NCBI RefSeq assembly: GCF_001522545.3
Contig: NC_031781.1
Coordinates: 9,615,487-9,679,486, forward strand
Origin: Parus major
Taxonomy: Eukaryota > Chordata > Aves > Passeriformes > Paridae
Direction: 5' to 3'
DNA length: 64,000 bases
The notes beneath the pieces are model-generated. The model searched no databases and was not told the DNA's origin. It worked only from the letters and a program-made list of their open reading frames with translations. How positions within the stretch are numbered: the stretch's first letter is position 1; every line of letters starts with the position of its first letter. The position numbers were made by a program, and so were the translations under genes. Shown here one piece after another: positions 11,795 through 23,405 of the stretch.

Positions 11795-12210
11795 GTCAAG
11801 CTGCTAACGAGGATTAATTGCCTGTTCCGAGCTCCTGTGCGGGGCTGCAGCCGCTGCCGCTGCCCTCCGGTGCGGGTCCCCAGCGGCTCCCTGGGTAATT
11901 TATGGTCACATCGGTGCAGGCAGCTGTTCGCAGGTTGGCAGCAGCTCCGATGGGAGCCTGTGCCTGCTTTGAGCCTCTAAATAACCCCATCGGCTCTGCA
12001 AACCATCCTGGCCGGGCTACCCAGCCAAGCTGCAGGGAGGAGAGGGTGGGAGTCAGAAATCGCTGGTCCATCCCCCACAGGCATCGGGGTCCCCAGGCCA
12101 GGGAAGCAGATGGCTGCAGCCAGCTCATGGCAGCCTCGTCACAATGGGGTCCCTTAAATACCGATACCACAATTAATTGGCATTCACTGATCACTGCTGA
12201 ATCTTGCTGC
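11795..12210. promoter_or_regulatory. Candidate conserved non-coding block with homeodomain cores
   Basis: Motif-dense segments at about 11800-11930 (GCTAACGAGGATTAATTGCC, then GGGTAATTTATGGTCACA) and 12140-12205 (CCTTAAATACCGATACC, then ACAATTAATTGGCATTCACT) stand out from GC-rich surroundings. They have the mixed, non-repetitive texture common in vertebrate enhancers. No coding frame fits. The function is inferred and conservation is unmeasured. Confidence 0.28.
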
Positions 12211-13404
12211 CTCGCTGCACATGGGGCAGGCGAGCGCCGGCAGCCGGTGTGTTGCCCAGCGGAGGCTGGAAGCGCTGCTGGCATCTCTCTCCATGCCCTG
12301 GGATATGTGTGGAGACATATGCTTCCCCAATCTGCTCGAGCCTTGATGTGTTTTGACCATTCCTTGCAAATGGCCTCAGAGGGTTTTAGCTGGGGAAGGA
12401 GGTGCCTGGGACACTGAGGCAGTGAGAGGGTGAGCCCCTGTCATGTCCTGATGGAAAAGGCTGGAAGGGGCAGGAATAATTTGGGGGTGCAAGAAAAGCC
12501 TCAGGGCCATGTGCTGGGTATTATTGGGACATTGGCTCTTCTAGAGCTGGCAATCTCTGTCCTAGGGTGATCCAAGTCACACTGAGCCTAGGCAGCACAG
12601 CCAGAGGTATAACCCAATCTATAATCCTTTGCCTTCAAGGATTTAGTGTGTCTTAAGCCTTGTCCTGGCTCAAAACTACTGGATAAGAAAAGTAGAGTTT
12701 GCAACCATCTCCTCAGAGTACTCTGGCTGCTGTGAGCACTCTCAACATCATCTCACTGGCTTGCAAGTCAGGAGGATGTGACCTGACCTGGTGCCTGCAG
12801 CTAGCATCACTTCCCCAGATGAGGTGGCCACTGGGGCTCAGGCGAGCACAAGGGTTCTCCCAGCTGCACCCAGGGCAAGCCAGGGGGCCCTGATGGCTGC
12901 TGGCCTTGGCCACTGGCATTTTGGCATCCAGCACCTCACTTGCAGCCTGCCCTGGGACTGGCTGCCATGGCTCTGTACTCCAGCACCTTTGACAGAGCAC
13001 AGAGGTGATGTATTTCTGGTGTGCTGCTTCCCACAAGCAGTGATTTTGCTTTCCAAGGGGTTGCCTCTGTGCTCCTGAGTTTGCTTCTCCATTTGCCACA
13101 TGTGGCAACACGTGCTCAATTTCTTGTGTGCTTCTGCCATCATACAAATCCAAGTCCCTGGCATGTTCATGGGGAGAGCAGGGGCCCAAAGGATGGGGAA
13201 GAGGCATCTGGGGGTCCTGCCAGGATTGAGGGAGGAGGGAGATCCCACGGTGGTGCAGGGATCTTGGCAGGTGACAGCAAAGCCCCTGCCAAGGGCCAGG
13301 GAGTTGCAGGGGCTCTAGAGGTGGTTCATGTCTGCAGGATGGGGATTTCCTTGCTAATGGAGTGGGGTTCTGTAGCCTGGAGCCCAGAAGGGTTGCAGCA
13401 GGCA
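12211..13404. other. Intergenic sequence, no gene recognised
   Basis: Mixed-composition sequence with no identifiable gene or repeat. A long plus-strand frame at 13021-13845 crosses into the next element, but its translation is low in similarity to anything I know and it lacks gene structure. Confidence 0.55.
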
Positions 13405-13500
13405 GAGTGTCGTGCTGGGGTTTATTACGAGCCAGTTAATAACTCTGTACTGGATGGTTCATTAAAGGAGTTAATTTACCCTGGACTGGTCTCTAATGTG
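13405..13500. promoter_or_regulatory. Short candidate conserved element
   Basis: About 95 bp with clustered TAAT-type cores (CCAGTTAATAACTC, GGTTCATTAAAGGAG, TTAATTTACC) inside GC-rich sequence, some 300 bp before the large AT-rich island at 13.8 kb. It could be part of the same regulatory cluster. Inference from motif density only. Confidence 0.25.
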
Positions 13501-13814
13501 GGCTACAAGACTCAGCTGTGGCCATGTCAGGCTGAGCCTCTGCTGCCTCACTGCCCCAAGACATTGCCCTTCAGCCTCACTGCCAGCAGCAGGGCTTGTG
13601 GGGTGAGGAGGTGCCAGCAAGGATGGGCTGTGTCTCCACAGGGTTTTGACTCCCATCCCCTTCTTTGTGATGCCCAAGCTGGGACAGCCAGCACCCCCTC
13701 CCCATCCCCATGTCCCCATTCCTGCAATGAGGCACCAGGACAGCCCCATGGCTTGGCTCAGGGGCCTGCCCTCCCTGGTCACCCCCAGGTGGCTGAGCTT
13801 CCTCATGGCACCGT

Positions 13815-14220
13815 GTCGGGAACTGGCTTTAGGAATACATATTGACATTAAAAAAGGCCCCTTTGTACCTATTAATTGAAGTCATTAAATTTAATGGGAT
13901 GGTTATTGCATGTTAAATAAACACTGGCTAATTATGAAAAACATATTTGCTAAGGTTTAACTATAGAAAAGATGCCTCAATTACATGGTTATTAAACCTC
14001 AAAAAATATACACTTTTAATAATGAAGTGACATTTAAATAACATACATTAACTGTCTTATTAAATGTTGATTCTTTTCATATTTGAGGACTTTAATTTAG
14101 AATGTTTTCCCTGGCACTAACTATACGATGCATCATTAGCTGTCTTTCACTCATCATTTTGTAAACTTTTCTGATAAATAGGCTGAAGTGTTTGTATCTG
14201 CTTTTGTTTTCCTAGCTTCC
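13815..14220. promoter_or_regulatory. Strong AT-rich island, candidate developmental enhancer
   Basis: GC content falls abruptly. By hand count 13741-13800 is 42/60 GC, 13861-13920 is 15/60 and 13981-14040 is 12/60, before GC rises again after 14220. The island is not simple repeat. It is packed with TAAT/ATTA homeodomain cores (TATTAATTGAAG, CATTAAATTTAATGG, GGCTAATTATG, ATCATTAGC), FOX-like TAAATAAACA and a TTGCAT octamer half. No frame is open through it. Sharp-edged AT-rich islands upstream of axon-guidance genes are often deeply conserved enhancers; that is the inference here. Confidence 0.42.
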
Positions 14221-14744
14221 ATCTCTCTTCAGGAAGCAGGGATGTGGCAGGGGAATGTGCAGGCAGACCAGGAACTTCCAGGCAACTTCTTCAAATCACT
14301 AAACTCTTCCTAAAGATGGTAAACCCCTTCCTAAATCTGCCATCTTAAAATAGGCAGGCAGCCAAACTCTTCAGGATTTTTGGCACATCCTTATGGAAAG
14401 GACCACTGTGCCTCACTCTTGGTTTTCCAGATTGAATTGGTTTGTAAGAAGTACCCAGGAGATGGAGAGCAGGGTAAAGAGCAGGAGCTCAAGGCTGCAG
14501 TGGAAGCACCATCCTGGTACAGCATTCTGTCTCTGCTGCCAAACCATGGCACTAATTCTTGGAAAAATCGGTATTTTGGGATGCCTGCATCCTTCACAGG
14601 TGTGGGGGAACCTGCTTGGAGAGGGATGTGCTGTGGGGCACACACAGCCCCTGTGCTGCTCACAGGGCCAGAGGGGCAGGGAGCAGGGTCTGGGCTGTAG
14701 GAATGGTGTGGGGCAGCACAGCTCAGGGCATGCAGGCTCCTTCC
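14221..14744. other. Intergenic sequence, no gene recognised
   Basis: Ordinary mixed sequence following the AT-rich island, with no gene, RNA or repeat that I can support. Confidence 0.5.
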
Positions 14745-14855
14745 TTAATGCATTTATCGATTGCAGCGTACACGTCAGGATGTAATTTAGAAATCACTCT
14801 CCCAGAATCAATTAAAGACCTTACTGGCAACATGGGCATCTCTTCTATTTAAAGC
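14745..14855. promoter_or_regulatory. Short candidate conserved element
   Basis: Balanced, CpG-containing, non-repetitive sequence with ATTTATCGATTGCAG, GTACACGTCAGG, TGTAATTTAG and AATCAATTAAAG. These include a TATCGATT cut/onecut-like core and TALE/HOX-like ATCAATTA. The texture differs from the flanks. Regulatory role inferred. Confidence 0.25.
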
Positions 14856-16569
14856 CTTCACCCTTCCCTCAAATGCACACCCCACCATTCCTGCTCAGCT
14901 TTTGGGGAGTTCTTGTCTCCCTCCCAGCCATCTGGAAGTGTGGGTGCTGGGATCACCTCTGGCAGACCTGCTGCTTTTCTGAGCACTGGTGTTGCCTCAG
15001 CTGCCTCCCAAACCAGCCATCAGTTAGGGGCTGTCAGGGGGCCAAGACCTCTCATCTTCCGGACACATTCTTAATGTTCCCTGCGTTCGCAGCGAGGTGA
15101 GTAATCTGTGCTTGGGAGGCCCAGTGGGCAGCACAGAGGCACTTAAATTAATTATGGAGGAGTTAAATCCCAGGGGGGGCTCCCTGTGGAGCGGGGCTCA
15201 GAGGCAGTCGGCCGTGCTGACTGCTTTGGGCAGGGGCTGGAAGGTCCCTCGCCTGCCCTGTGGCTGCTCCATCACTGTGAGGAGCTGCCCCAGCATTAGA
15301 CCACAGCTGGGGTCAGGAGGAGGGGGCTCCCTAAAGGCAGCAGGAGGAGATGGCCTTGTGGGCGAGGGGATGTGGCACATCCTCTGGCTTTCAGGCCAGG
15401 TGAGTACAGCCACTGTGAGACAGTGATGTGCCATCTGGTCTGTGCTGGCTCTTGCGGGCTGGATGTGATGCCTGTACCCCATAACGGCTCTTTTTGGGGC
15501 ACAGCCAGGGCTGCCTGGTGCATGGGGGTGGTGTTGGAGGTAAATGGTCTCCCAAGCACATCAGCTCATCTATTTCCCTACCCTCCTGTTGTGCCATTTC
15601 GTGTTGGCAGGGAAAGTGGGGCACAGCCCCCAGGTGAGTGGATCTGGGGCCAGTTGATGGTGACCCCAGGTCTCCCAATGCAGAGAGGCATCACGGTGAG
15701 GATGGCTGAACCCAATGAGTCCAGCTGGTGCTGCAAGCCCAGCAGGCTTAAAACGGTGTGGATTCAGCAAAGGACTTGTTTATTTGAGTGGAGAGCCTGA
15801 GATTCTAAAATGCATCTTGGAGTGGGGTGATACAATTGTAACTCAGGATTCCTGTGCCGCAAGACAGGGTGCAGTCAGAGTGGGCTGCTGTGGTAAGCAT
15901 CAGGCTTTTTATTCTGATTCTGACTTGCTTAATGTTATGGGGTTTGTTCACAAAAGGAAACTGAAAAACCCTTTTACAGTGGTAATCTTTCTTCCAAGAC
16001 ATAGAACTTTGGCCATGTCTAAAAGAATTTCCCTTTTCTCCTTCCCCCTTCCCCACCCCCCTTTTCTTACTGTGGTGATGAACTTTCAACAAAACAATTA
16101 CTGGTTGGGTTTCAATTCTGTAAAAACCACTTTAGTCAATAATATTTTTTCCATGGAAGGCTGAGATTTGGGTCCTGTCTTTGTGCCCTCTCTCCTACCG
16201 ACTGTTACAGGAGCACAGACAGAAGTCAGAGCAGTGAAACATCCCAGCACCATTATGCTCATAGCAGTGACACCAGGACTCCTCTGGCAGTGATGTGAGG
16301 CACAAACCCAGCTCTGCTCTTCCTCTGGCTGCCTTGGGGGTACCAGGCTCTCCAGTTCCTCCCACCCCAGAAACAGGAGGAGCACAGACCCACATCAGGA
16401 GGGTTCATGGCCAGGAAGCTCAAGCCAAGAGGCCACAGGTACCCCCCTCAGGCTCCAGCATCCTGAGGGGTGCAGGGTGAGGCTTGTGGTGCTTGGTATT
16501 TCACAAGCCTGAACATTTCTTCCTCACCAAGATTTGTGGTGCTCCTCAAGGGATCTCTGTGCTGCAATA
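14856..16569. other. Intergenic sequence, no gene recognised
   Basis: No gene is supported. A small TAAT-rich patch (CACTTAAATTAATTATGG, about 15140-15160) may be a further weak regulatory candidate. Overlapping frames, such as 142 codons at 15372-15800, have no recognisable similarity. Confidence 0.5.
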
Positions 16570-16815
16570 TAACATCCCTGTATAGGGAAATTGTCTTAAG
16601 TAATGGTTTCTGCAGATTTTTTTAAGGTATATTTATCCTATCTTTTATTGGAATAGAATTAAAGCAAAATTAGAAACTAAAATAACTTTAATTACGAATT
16701 TCATGATTCGGTATGTTGTAAATCTTTCAGCATAATATTGTGCCATAAAAATGCTATTTTGTGATAATTATTATTATTATAATTAATGTTCCTTAATTGC
16801 TGATGTCGCAGGCAC
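16570..16815. promoter_or_regulatory. AT-rich island, candidate regulatory element
   Basis: About 245 bp of low-GC, mostly non-simple sequence with CTTTAATTACG, GGAATAGAATTAAAG, a CCATAAAAATGC segment and a short ATTATTATTATAATTAATG run near 16770-16790. It ends in a CACGTG E-box at 16813-16818. No coding potential is visible. It resembles the islands at 6.8 and 13.8 kb. Role inferred. Confidence 0.32.
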
Positions 16816-19800
16816 GTGTTGTCTCCCAGGTTTTCCTGCAGTGTCTCTGGAGGAGCTCTTCCACGGCAGGGGAGATGCAGAGGATCCAGGAGGTGCCTGG
16901 GCAGGCACTGGCTGTGCTCACATGGGTGGATGTCCGTGTGCCTGAGCAATGCTGCCCGTTTATCCCACCCTGTGTGTCGCTCTCAGAGCTCCAGACAAGG
17001 AGGATGCCACAAGCTGTGAATGACGCCTCTGTCCCAGGCTTTGCTGTGCTCATACACACACTTGTGGTCACCCACGAGCTCCCTCCAACAGCGAGAGGGG
17101 CTGAGTGTGGTTTGAGGGCTCTGTCTTTGGCCCAGTGAGAGCACCCCAGGGTGCCTGTCTGTCCCTGCAGGGGTGCTGCAGATACGTGAGAGGAGGAGAT
17201 GCCGGGTATGAGCAAGGGCAATATGTGATGGGGGACTAAGACTGGCCAGAGGGAGATGAGGAGAAGGCAGTGGGATGGAAAAATGGTGGGATGGATGCAG
17301 TGGCTGTACCAGGGCTTAGCAGCTCTCGTCAGCATCCCTTGTCAGCCTGGAGGATGCTGCTGGGGCTGGGAGGCAGCAGCAGAGTGGGTCTTTGGGCCCA
17401 GGTGCGAGGGAGGAGCAGGAGCGCAGGGATGGAAAACGCCTGATGCCAAGTGCGTGAATTTTTCATGTGACCCAGAGGCCTCACTTGTGACAGCATGGGG
17501 CTGCCCAGGCCCAGCTGAGAGAGGAAAGGCATGAAAAGAGCCACTGAACCACCTGCTTCACAGTGGTGAGTGTATATGGGATGAAGCTGAAACCAGGATA
17601 CATTTTTAATGACTCAGGCAGGGCTGGGTTTCTTTAAATAAGACTAGACAATGAATATGTGCTCCCGAAGCTGTGTAGTGCACCACAGATGCATTATTTA
17701 CAGCAGCTTCTTCCTTGTCCATTTTAATTTTACATGGGTACTGGAGAAAGGGAAGGGACTCCTTGGTGTCTCAGGGCCACCCACTTGCTCCATGTGACAG
17801 AAGTGAATTTAAAGGATTTGGTGTTGATCTTTCCACTGAGTTGAGTCATGGGGAAAACAGTCATCCTAGAAATGGAGCCTGGCACCTGGGAGTGGAGGGA
17901 GCTATGGCCTGAAGTTTTGTCTGACTGATGCATCATCCGGTCTTGATAGTGTCATTTTCTGCCTTCTCCCCATGGATGAAATGCAGGGGGGATGTTCTGA
18001 GGCTGCTGCAGCCTTCCCTTGTGCCTACACATGCTCAGCACAGAATCTCTGCTCCCTGCACTGCTGCAGGACCAGAAAGCCTTTGGGAAGAGGACAGTGA
18101 CACATGATCCTAAGAGTGAGCGGGAAGGTGAATCTGCTCCACAGAAATGGTCCTCAGCTGACCTGGCAGAGGAGGGTATGGAGCAGGTGGGATAAACAGC
18201 AGGACCATGGACTGTGGCAGAGCAGGGGAGGAGGAGGGCTCCAAAGGACACAGAGTTTCCCAGTGTCTCTTCTACTGGCTGTTGCCGTGGCTCCTGGTGG
18301 GATGGGTGTCCCTGCGCCGTGTGATGCCGCGTCCCTGGTGGTGCATCTTGGAGACTTTGTGGGCCCGGGGAATGGGACAGTGACTTTTCCCCTATCTTCA
18401 ACATTGCCCTGACTTAAAGTCTGTGCTTGGTGCACCTTGGGCGGGGATGTCGGGCTGCCAGGGGAAGCACAAAGTGGTTCCAGCACTCCTGAGTGGCTGC
18501 TAAGGTGGGATCAAAGTCTAGGAGCTGATGGACATGAGGCTGCTTTCCCCAGCACTGCCAGGCCTGGGAGGGTTGAGATGGCAGCTTGACGGCTTGGAAA
18601 ATAGGCTGAGATGAAGGAATATCAATAGGAGAGCGAGCTGTTCCTGCCGAACAGCCCCGGGGCAGCTAACGTGAAATGCTGGTTGTCTCGGAGGAGTTGA
18701 CAGGTGTCTGCATCAGGCATCCTGCTAATTAAGCACCGTCATGAGTCACAGGGCTGAGGGATGAAGGAGCTGGGAAGGAGCTCAGCCGGAGCAGGTATGG
18801 CCAGAGGGGATCTCTGCAGGACCTCCCTGCCCGCCGGGGATGGGCTGGTGCGCGCCTGACTTGTCGGCTGGTGGATACACAGTCATGGGGAGGGCGGGTC
18901 TTCTGGGAGCTGGGAATCAGCTTTGAGAAGAGCAGAGTGAGCCATCCCACCGGCTGTCTGTCTTCCCCCTTTGTGGCTGCGTGTCCTTCCCTGGCTCCCA
19001 TGGACACTGATGTCCAGACCAGTCTCCTGTCACACACCTGGCAGGGGCACCCAGAGCCTCTCGCACAGCTCCCAGCACCCATCCCACCAAACCTCTTCCC
19101 AAATCAAGGTGTGCATCCCTGCCAGTGGGACAGCCTGAGAAAACGGGGCTGTTCCCAGACTAATTTATCTCCTGATCCCCTTCAAGATCCTCTTCTTACT
19201 GAAATGAACAGAGGTGCTGCCAGCCCAGGGAGGCCTCTGCCAGAAAACTGCCAGGAACACGAGCATGGTGGGGTGGACAAAGGGGCTGCCTGCCTCTTTG
19301 TGGACACCAGTGATCTGGAGAGGGCCTGTAGCAGCCGTCAGAGGATAAAAAGCCATTCTGGCAGACAGCAAAGTGCCTTCCTTTCTGCACAGAACCAGGA
19401 GTGAAGGAATGCTGCCACCCTGGCCACAGCCCCTGTGCCACCCTGCACCTGTGCACACGCGTGCCTCTCCAGCACCTTTTGCCCAGTGCCCTTCATGCCT
19501 CTGCGGCTGCCATCCCCTGGAAAATGGCTCTATTCATTACCCATTTTAATTCCACCCTGGATCCCCAGAGCTCTGCAGACACAGTTTGTTATCCTGGCTG
19601 TCAAGAAGCTTAAAGAGCTGCTGATGCCTCCTGGAAAACTTTGACAAACCCTCTGGTCAGACCCGGTGCTGCTCCCCAGCCTGGCTGCTCAGCCTTTCTG
19701 CTCCTGAGGCTGGATTAGCAAAGATGTCTGTGAGGGTGGAAGGAGGGAAAAAAACCCCATTGTTGCCATCTGGGCAGAGTGGATCCCTCCTGGTGCCTGT

Positions 19801-22800
19801 GCCCATCAGGGGGATTGCCTGGGACCATCTGGGCAGAGCTGCAGAGTTTGGCTGTGAAGGTCTCCAAAGCCCACATTTGGATTCCAGATTGTTCTCTGGG
19901 CCAGACACATTTCACAGCCTAAAACCCTTTGGGCTGAGGCCACTGGGTTTCTCTCATCCCTGTGTGTTCAGTGCAGGGGGTTTAAAGGGAGGTTGCAGGT
20001 TCTTGGGGCTTCATTTTCTGAAAAGTTTTCTACCTGTGGATGATAACCAAGGGAAGTGACACTGGCTTGACTCCTGCACTGTGTAGAACTCTGCCTTTGA
20101 TCAGAATATTTTAGCAATCAAAGACTGCAAACAGTAGAAAAATTGTGAATTTGTCTGATTCACAATTTTTGGTCCTGATATTTTTGGTCCCTCAGCACTC
20201 AGCCTGGGAGAGCAAAGTAGAAGAGTCCCTCCCCACCTCTCTCCAGTGACCTAATCCTCTCCCGGTTAGTTTCTGGTTTTGACAAAGTAGTTGTCAGGCT
20301 GCTTTTATAGAACAAGATGCCCCTCAGTCTCTCTGGTAACATAGGCAAAGTGTCCCAGACACCCCAAGAACAGTTTGTGTCTCGCTGTAATTTTGGTCGA
20401 AGCTGGGTAAGAAGCGCCGGGTCAGCATTGAGGGTGATGAGAAGGAGCCGGGTGAACCCCTTACCCTTCACTGCTGGGATTTGGGTCCAGCTGCCTCCGG
20501 AGCCATCCTCTGCCCCCAGCCCTTCCTCCCAGCACCCTGCGGAGCTCGGGAGTGCTTTTGAGGTGCCACTCAAGCCGCTGTCCTCGGGGCACAGCCAGGC
20601 TGTCAGCCCGCGGCGTCTGGCGGGGGGCGGCGGGGATGAGCGGGGGGGCTGTGGATGAACAGAGCAGCCCCCTGGGAGGCAGGATAAAAGGCCGAGCTTC
20701 CCGAGATAACGAGAGTGTCTCTGCGGGGGTGAGGTGCCCAGACATGGGGGAAGCCATGTGAGTGACAAGCGTGTCCCAGTGCCCGCCGGGCGTGGTGTGG
20801 AATGATCCGTGGGACCAGCCGTGGGAGCTCTGCGGGTCACTGCGAGCCTGAGGCTGTTTCCCTCCCAGTGCAAACCCGGGATCCCCGCTGCCAGCTCCCT
20901 CCTGACCCTTGCTGGGCACGGGCATGGTGGTTCTTGGGTTTTCCTTCTGTCTTTTTAGTCCCTTCTCTCAGGGCTGGGCTGCCCTTGGTGTATCAGGGAG
21001 GGGCTGGTGGTGCACTCCCTGTTCTTTTCTCACCTTGGTTCCCCTTGTCACTCACTGTGTGTATGTGGACAAACACATCTTCCAGCAGAAATAAATCGCT
21101 CCAGTTTCCTATCCCAGGGGCACCCAGGAATGGTAGCACTGGCCCAGGGCTCTGTACTGCTGTGTCACTCAGTCCTGCTCTGGGGAGGGAGAATTCATCC
21201 CTCTCTTTTTGCCTCTGTGGCAGGAGATGGCAGCCATGGGACCAAGGTGTGCTGGTACCAGCCCTGGGAGAGTGGATTTAAAAGCAGTAGTGGGAGATTG
21301 CCTGAATATCTCTCCCTTCTTTTTATTCGTTTAAGAGGTTTTGCTGTCTCGGTAACTCCCCTGAGAGACAGGAGCAGCAGCCTCTTTGGATGTGAATACC
21401 TGACAAGTTTTTAATGTGAAAGGAATTCACTAAATTTAGGCTCTTTGGAGGAAGGGGGGGGAAAAAAAAGGAGAAGTGTTTCTTTCAGTCTGGGGGAAGT
21501 GATCCAAATCCCAGCCACTTCCCTGCCGGCAGAGCTTGATGATGTCTTCTCTGTCTGGAAAGCTTTTAAGTCTGGGCCCCATGTGTGTCCCTGCACAAAC
21601 AAGAGGTGGGAGAATGGCAGCCACTGATGCTGTGCCCTGGGGGAACGGGCCTGTTCTCAGCTCCTCTGGTCTCCTGGAAATGAATGCCGGTGAGGGCTGG
21701 ATGGGGAGATAAATGAGAAAAAAAACCCTTATTGTCCGAGTTGCAGGGACATAATCTTTGCTCTCAGGTGGGCTCTGAGTGAGGTGTGAGCATTGAGATG
21801 CTGAGGGTGCTGAGGGGAGAGCAGCTTTGCTGTTGAACTCAACCAAATCACCCCTTGTCTCCTCTATTTTCCTCCCTGCTCTCACTGGAGCCTCTGAAGG
21901 TTCATTATCTGCTCTGTTCTGGTACTTGAGACTCACCTGTGCTTTGTGCTCTCCTTTCATGTCCTCTCCCAAAGTGCTCTGTGCTGCTCTCCACAGCTTT
22001 GGAATTCAGTTCCTCCTGTCAGAGAAGGCAAGGAGCTCCTCTGGGTTTGTAGACACACACACACCTGCTGGGATCTTGCAGAGTACATCTACATGTGTGC
22101 CTGCACAAGGTGAGCACATACCTTCCTTCGCAGATGGGGCAGCTCCCAGACTCCCGCGGTGTGTAAGGGACAAAGTGTCTAAAGGACAAAGTGTCCCAGT
22201 GTCGAGAGCTGGTGGGGATAAAGGTCTGGCTGCTTGCAGCCAAGCAAACCTGCCTGAACAAGCCACCTTGCACCGGTTGCCCCTGTGCTGCAGCAAGTGG
22301 TGGGGTCCCAGTGAACCAGAACCATTTACAGCTCCATCTCCTCATGGGGAGATCTGGAGAGATCCACTCCCTCTGGTTTCCATCCCAAAGGTCTCTTCCA
22401 AAATCTGTGGAGGTCCTCATGACAAACACCATTTATTCCTCCTGACTTTGCAAAGGTCCTTCCCTGATGGAGAGGGGATGGAGCATTTCACTAGTGTCTA
22501 GGCAAACACAGGATGGGGGAAAGGCAAGGTGGCACTGGGAAGGGACTCTGCGGCTGGCATGGTGACAGGGAAAAGTAGGGGAAGGTTACAAGAGCGGATA
22601 ATATTGAGCGTGCTTAAAAAAGACAAACAACCCCTTCAGACCTGTAATTAATATATTTGGATGTTTTTTATTATTTTTCGTCCCTTTTGTAACTTTAATT
22701 TTAGGCAGAGTGGATGCGATTCCAGTGGGAAGATGCTGAATGGACAGTCCTGGGGAACGAGGTGCAGGGGAGCGGCGGGCGAGGACGCTCAGCTGGGTGC

Positions 22801-22803
22801 AGC
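16816..22803. other. Intergenic sequence upstream of the CpG island, no gene recognised
   Basis: GC-moderate to GC-rich sequence with many overlapping chance frames, the longest about 224 codons on the minus strand at 20199-20873. None gives a recognisable domain. A CpG-enriched patch occurs around 20400-20720. A short near-duplicate (GGACAAAGTGTC at 22168 and 22184) and an AC dinucleotide run near 22063 are present. This is the immediate 5' flank of PLXNA1 and may include distal promoter elements that I cannot delimit. Confidence 0.5.
20138..20170. repeat. Perfect 13-bp inverted repeat (hairpin)
   Basis: AAAAATTGTGAAT at 20138-20150 is exactly complementary to ATTCACAATTTTT at 20158-20170, with a 7-base TTGTCTG loop. 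TTTTTGGTCC follows and is repeated about 15 bp later. The stem is too short for a microRNA precursor and not followed by a terminator context. It may be a relic of a small inverted-repeat transposon. Confidence 0.8.
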
Positions 22804-22917
22804 CCCCTCCTTGCCCCTCAGACCCCTCCTTGCCCCTCAGCCCTCTCCTTGCCCCTCAGACCCCTCCTTGCCCCTCAGCCCTCTCCTTGCCCCTCAGCCC
22901 CCTCCTTGTCCCGCAGC
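22804..22917. repeat. 19-bp minisatellite, six units
   Basis: Six exact-length 19-bp units (consensus CCCCTCCTTGCCCCTCAGC) lie at 22804, 22823, 22842, 22861, 22880 and 22899. Alternate units share CCTC rather than CCCC at their start, which gives a 38-bp higher-order pattern. Each unit ends in a pyrimidine tract followed by CAG, which resembles a splice acceptor on the plus strand. The array lies directly upstream of the PLXNA1 CpG island. Confidence 0.93.
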
Positions 22918-23179
22918 CCCTCGCGGCGGCCCCCGCTCGGTGACCGCTTTTAGAGGGGCCCCTCCTCTGGCGGCATCGCCGCTTTAAGGGCGGTCAGGGG
23001 CGGGGCGGCCCCGCCCTCCTGCCCCGCCCCCTCTCCCGCCTCGGGCGCCCCCTGGAGGCGGAATGCGCGGGCGCGCCCCCGCCTCCCCTCCCTTCCCTCG
23101 CGCGGCCGGTGCGGGGCGTGCGCGCGGCCGCGGCGGGGGCGCGCGCGGCGGGCGGCGTTCCGTCGGGGTCCCGCGCCCC

Positions 23180-23405
23180 GTCCCATTCATGCGGGGCAGC
23201 GGCGGCGGCGAGAGCGAGGCGGAGCCCCGGGCGGCGGCGGCGGCGGCGGGGGGAGGCGGGCGCGGAGGAGGAGGAGGAGGAGGAGGAGGGGACGGAGGAG
23301 AAGGAGGCGGTGGCGGCGGAGACGGCGGCGGCGGCGGCCCGGCGGGCGGCTTGGTGTGGAATGCAATTATGGCTGGCACGGCGGAGGCGAGCGGGGACCG
23401 GAGCC
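23180..23405 (+). other. PLXNA1: PLXNA1 exon 1, non-coding 5' UTR (start uncertain)
   Basis: The 3' end is defined by a strong GTGAGTAA donor at 23406. The matching acceptor is the CTCCCTCTAG ending at 36963. The 5' end is a guess inside the CpG island. The exon carries a GGC run (23231-23250) and a GGA run (23264-23290), giving a G-rich 5' UTR likely to form stable structure. Several ATGs are present (23189, 23361, 23369), but none is in a frame that reaches the plexin ORF after splicing. The frames opened at 23361 and 23369 cross the junction and stop in exon 2, so they are upstream ORFs. In vertebrate plexin-A genes exon 2 usually carries the start codon, which agrees. Confidence 0.6.
23231..23290. 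repeat. GGC and GGA trinucleotide runs in exon 1
   Basis: A GCG/GGC run of about 20 bp (23231-23250) is followed by a near-perfect GGA run (23264-23290). Both lie in the predicted 5' UTR, are G-rich on the sense strand, and are likely to vary in length. Confidence 0.9.

Noticed and set aside
13021..13845. Plus-strand frame of 274 codons
   Set aside because: No recognisable domain, no ATG-supported start (it depends on a non-ATG codon), no splice structure, and competing open frames on the other strand.
20138..20170. Hairpin as a microRNA precursor
   Set aside because: A 13-bp stem with a 7-base loop is too short, and the flanks do not extend the pairing.
20199..20873. Minus-strand frame of 224 codons
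   Set aside because: No similarity recognised; Pro/Ser-rich translation in a GC-rich patch with an overlapping opposite-strand frame.
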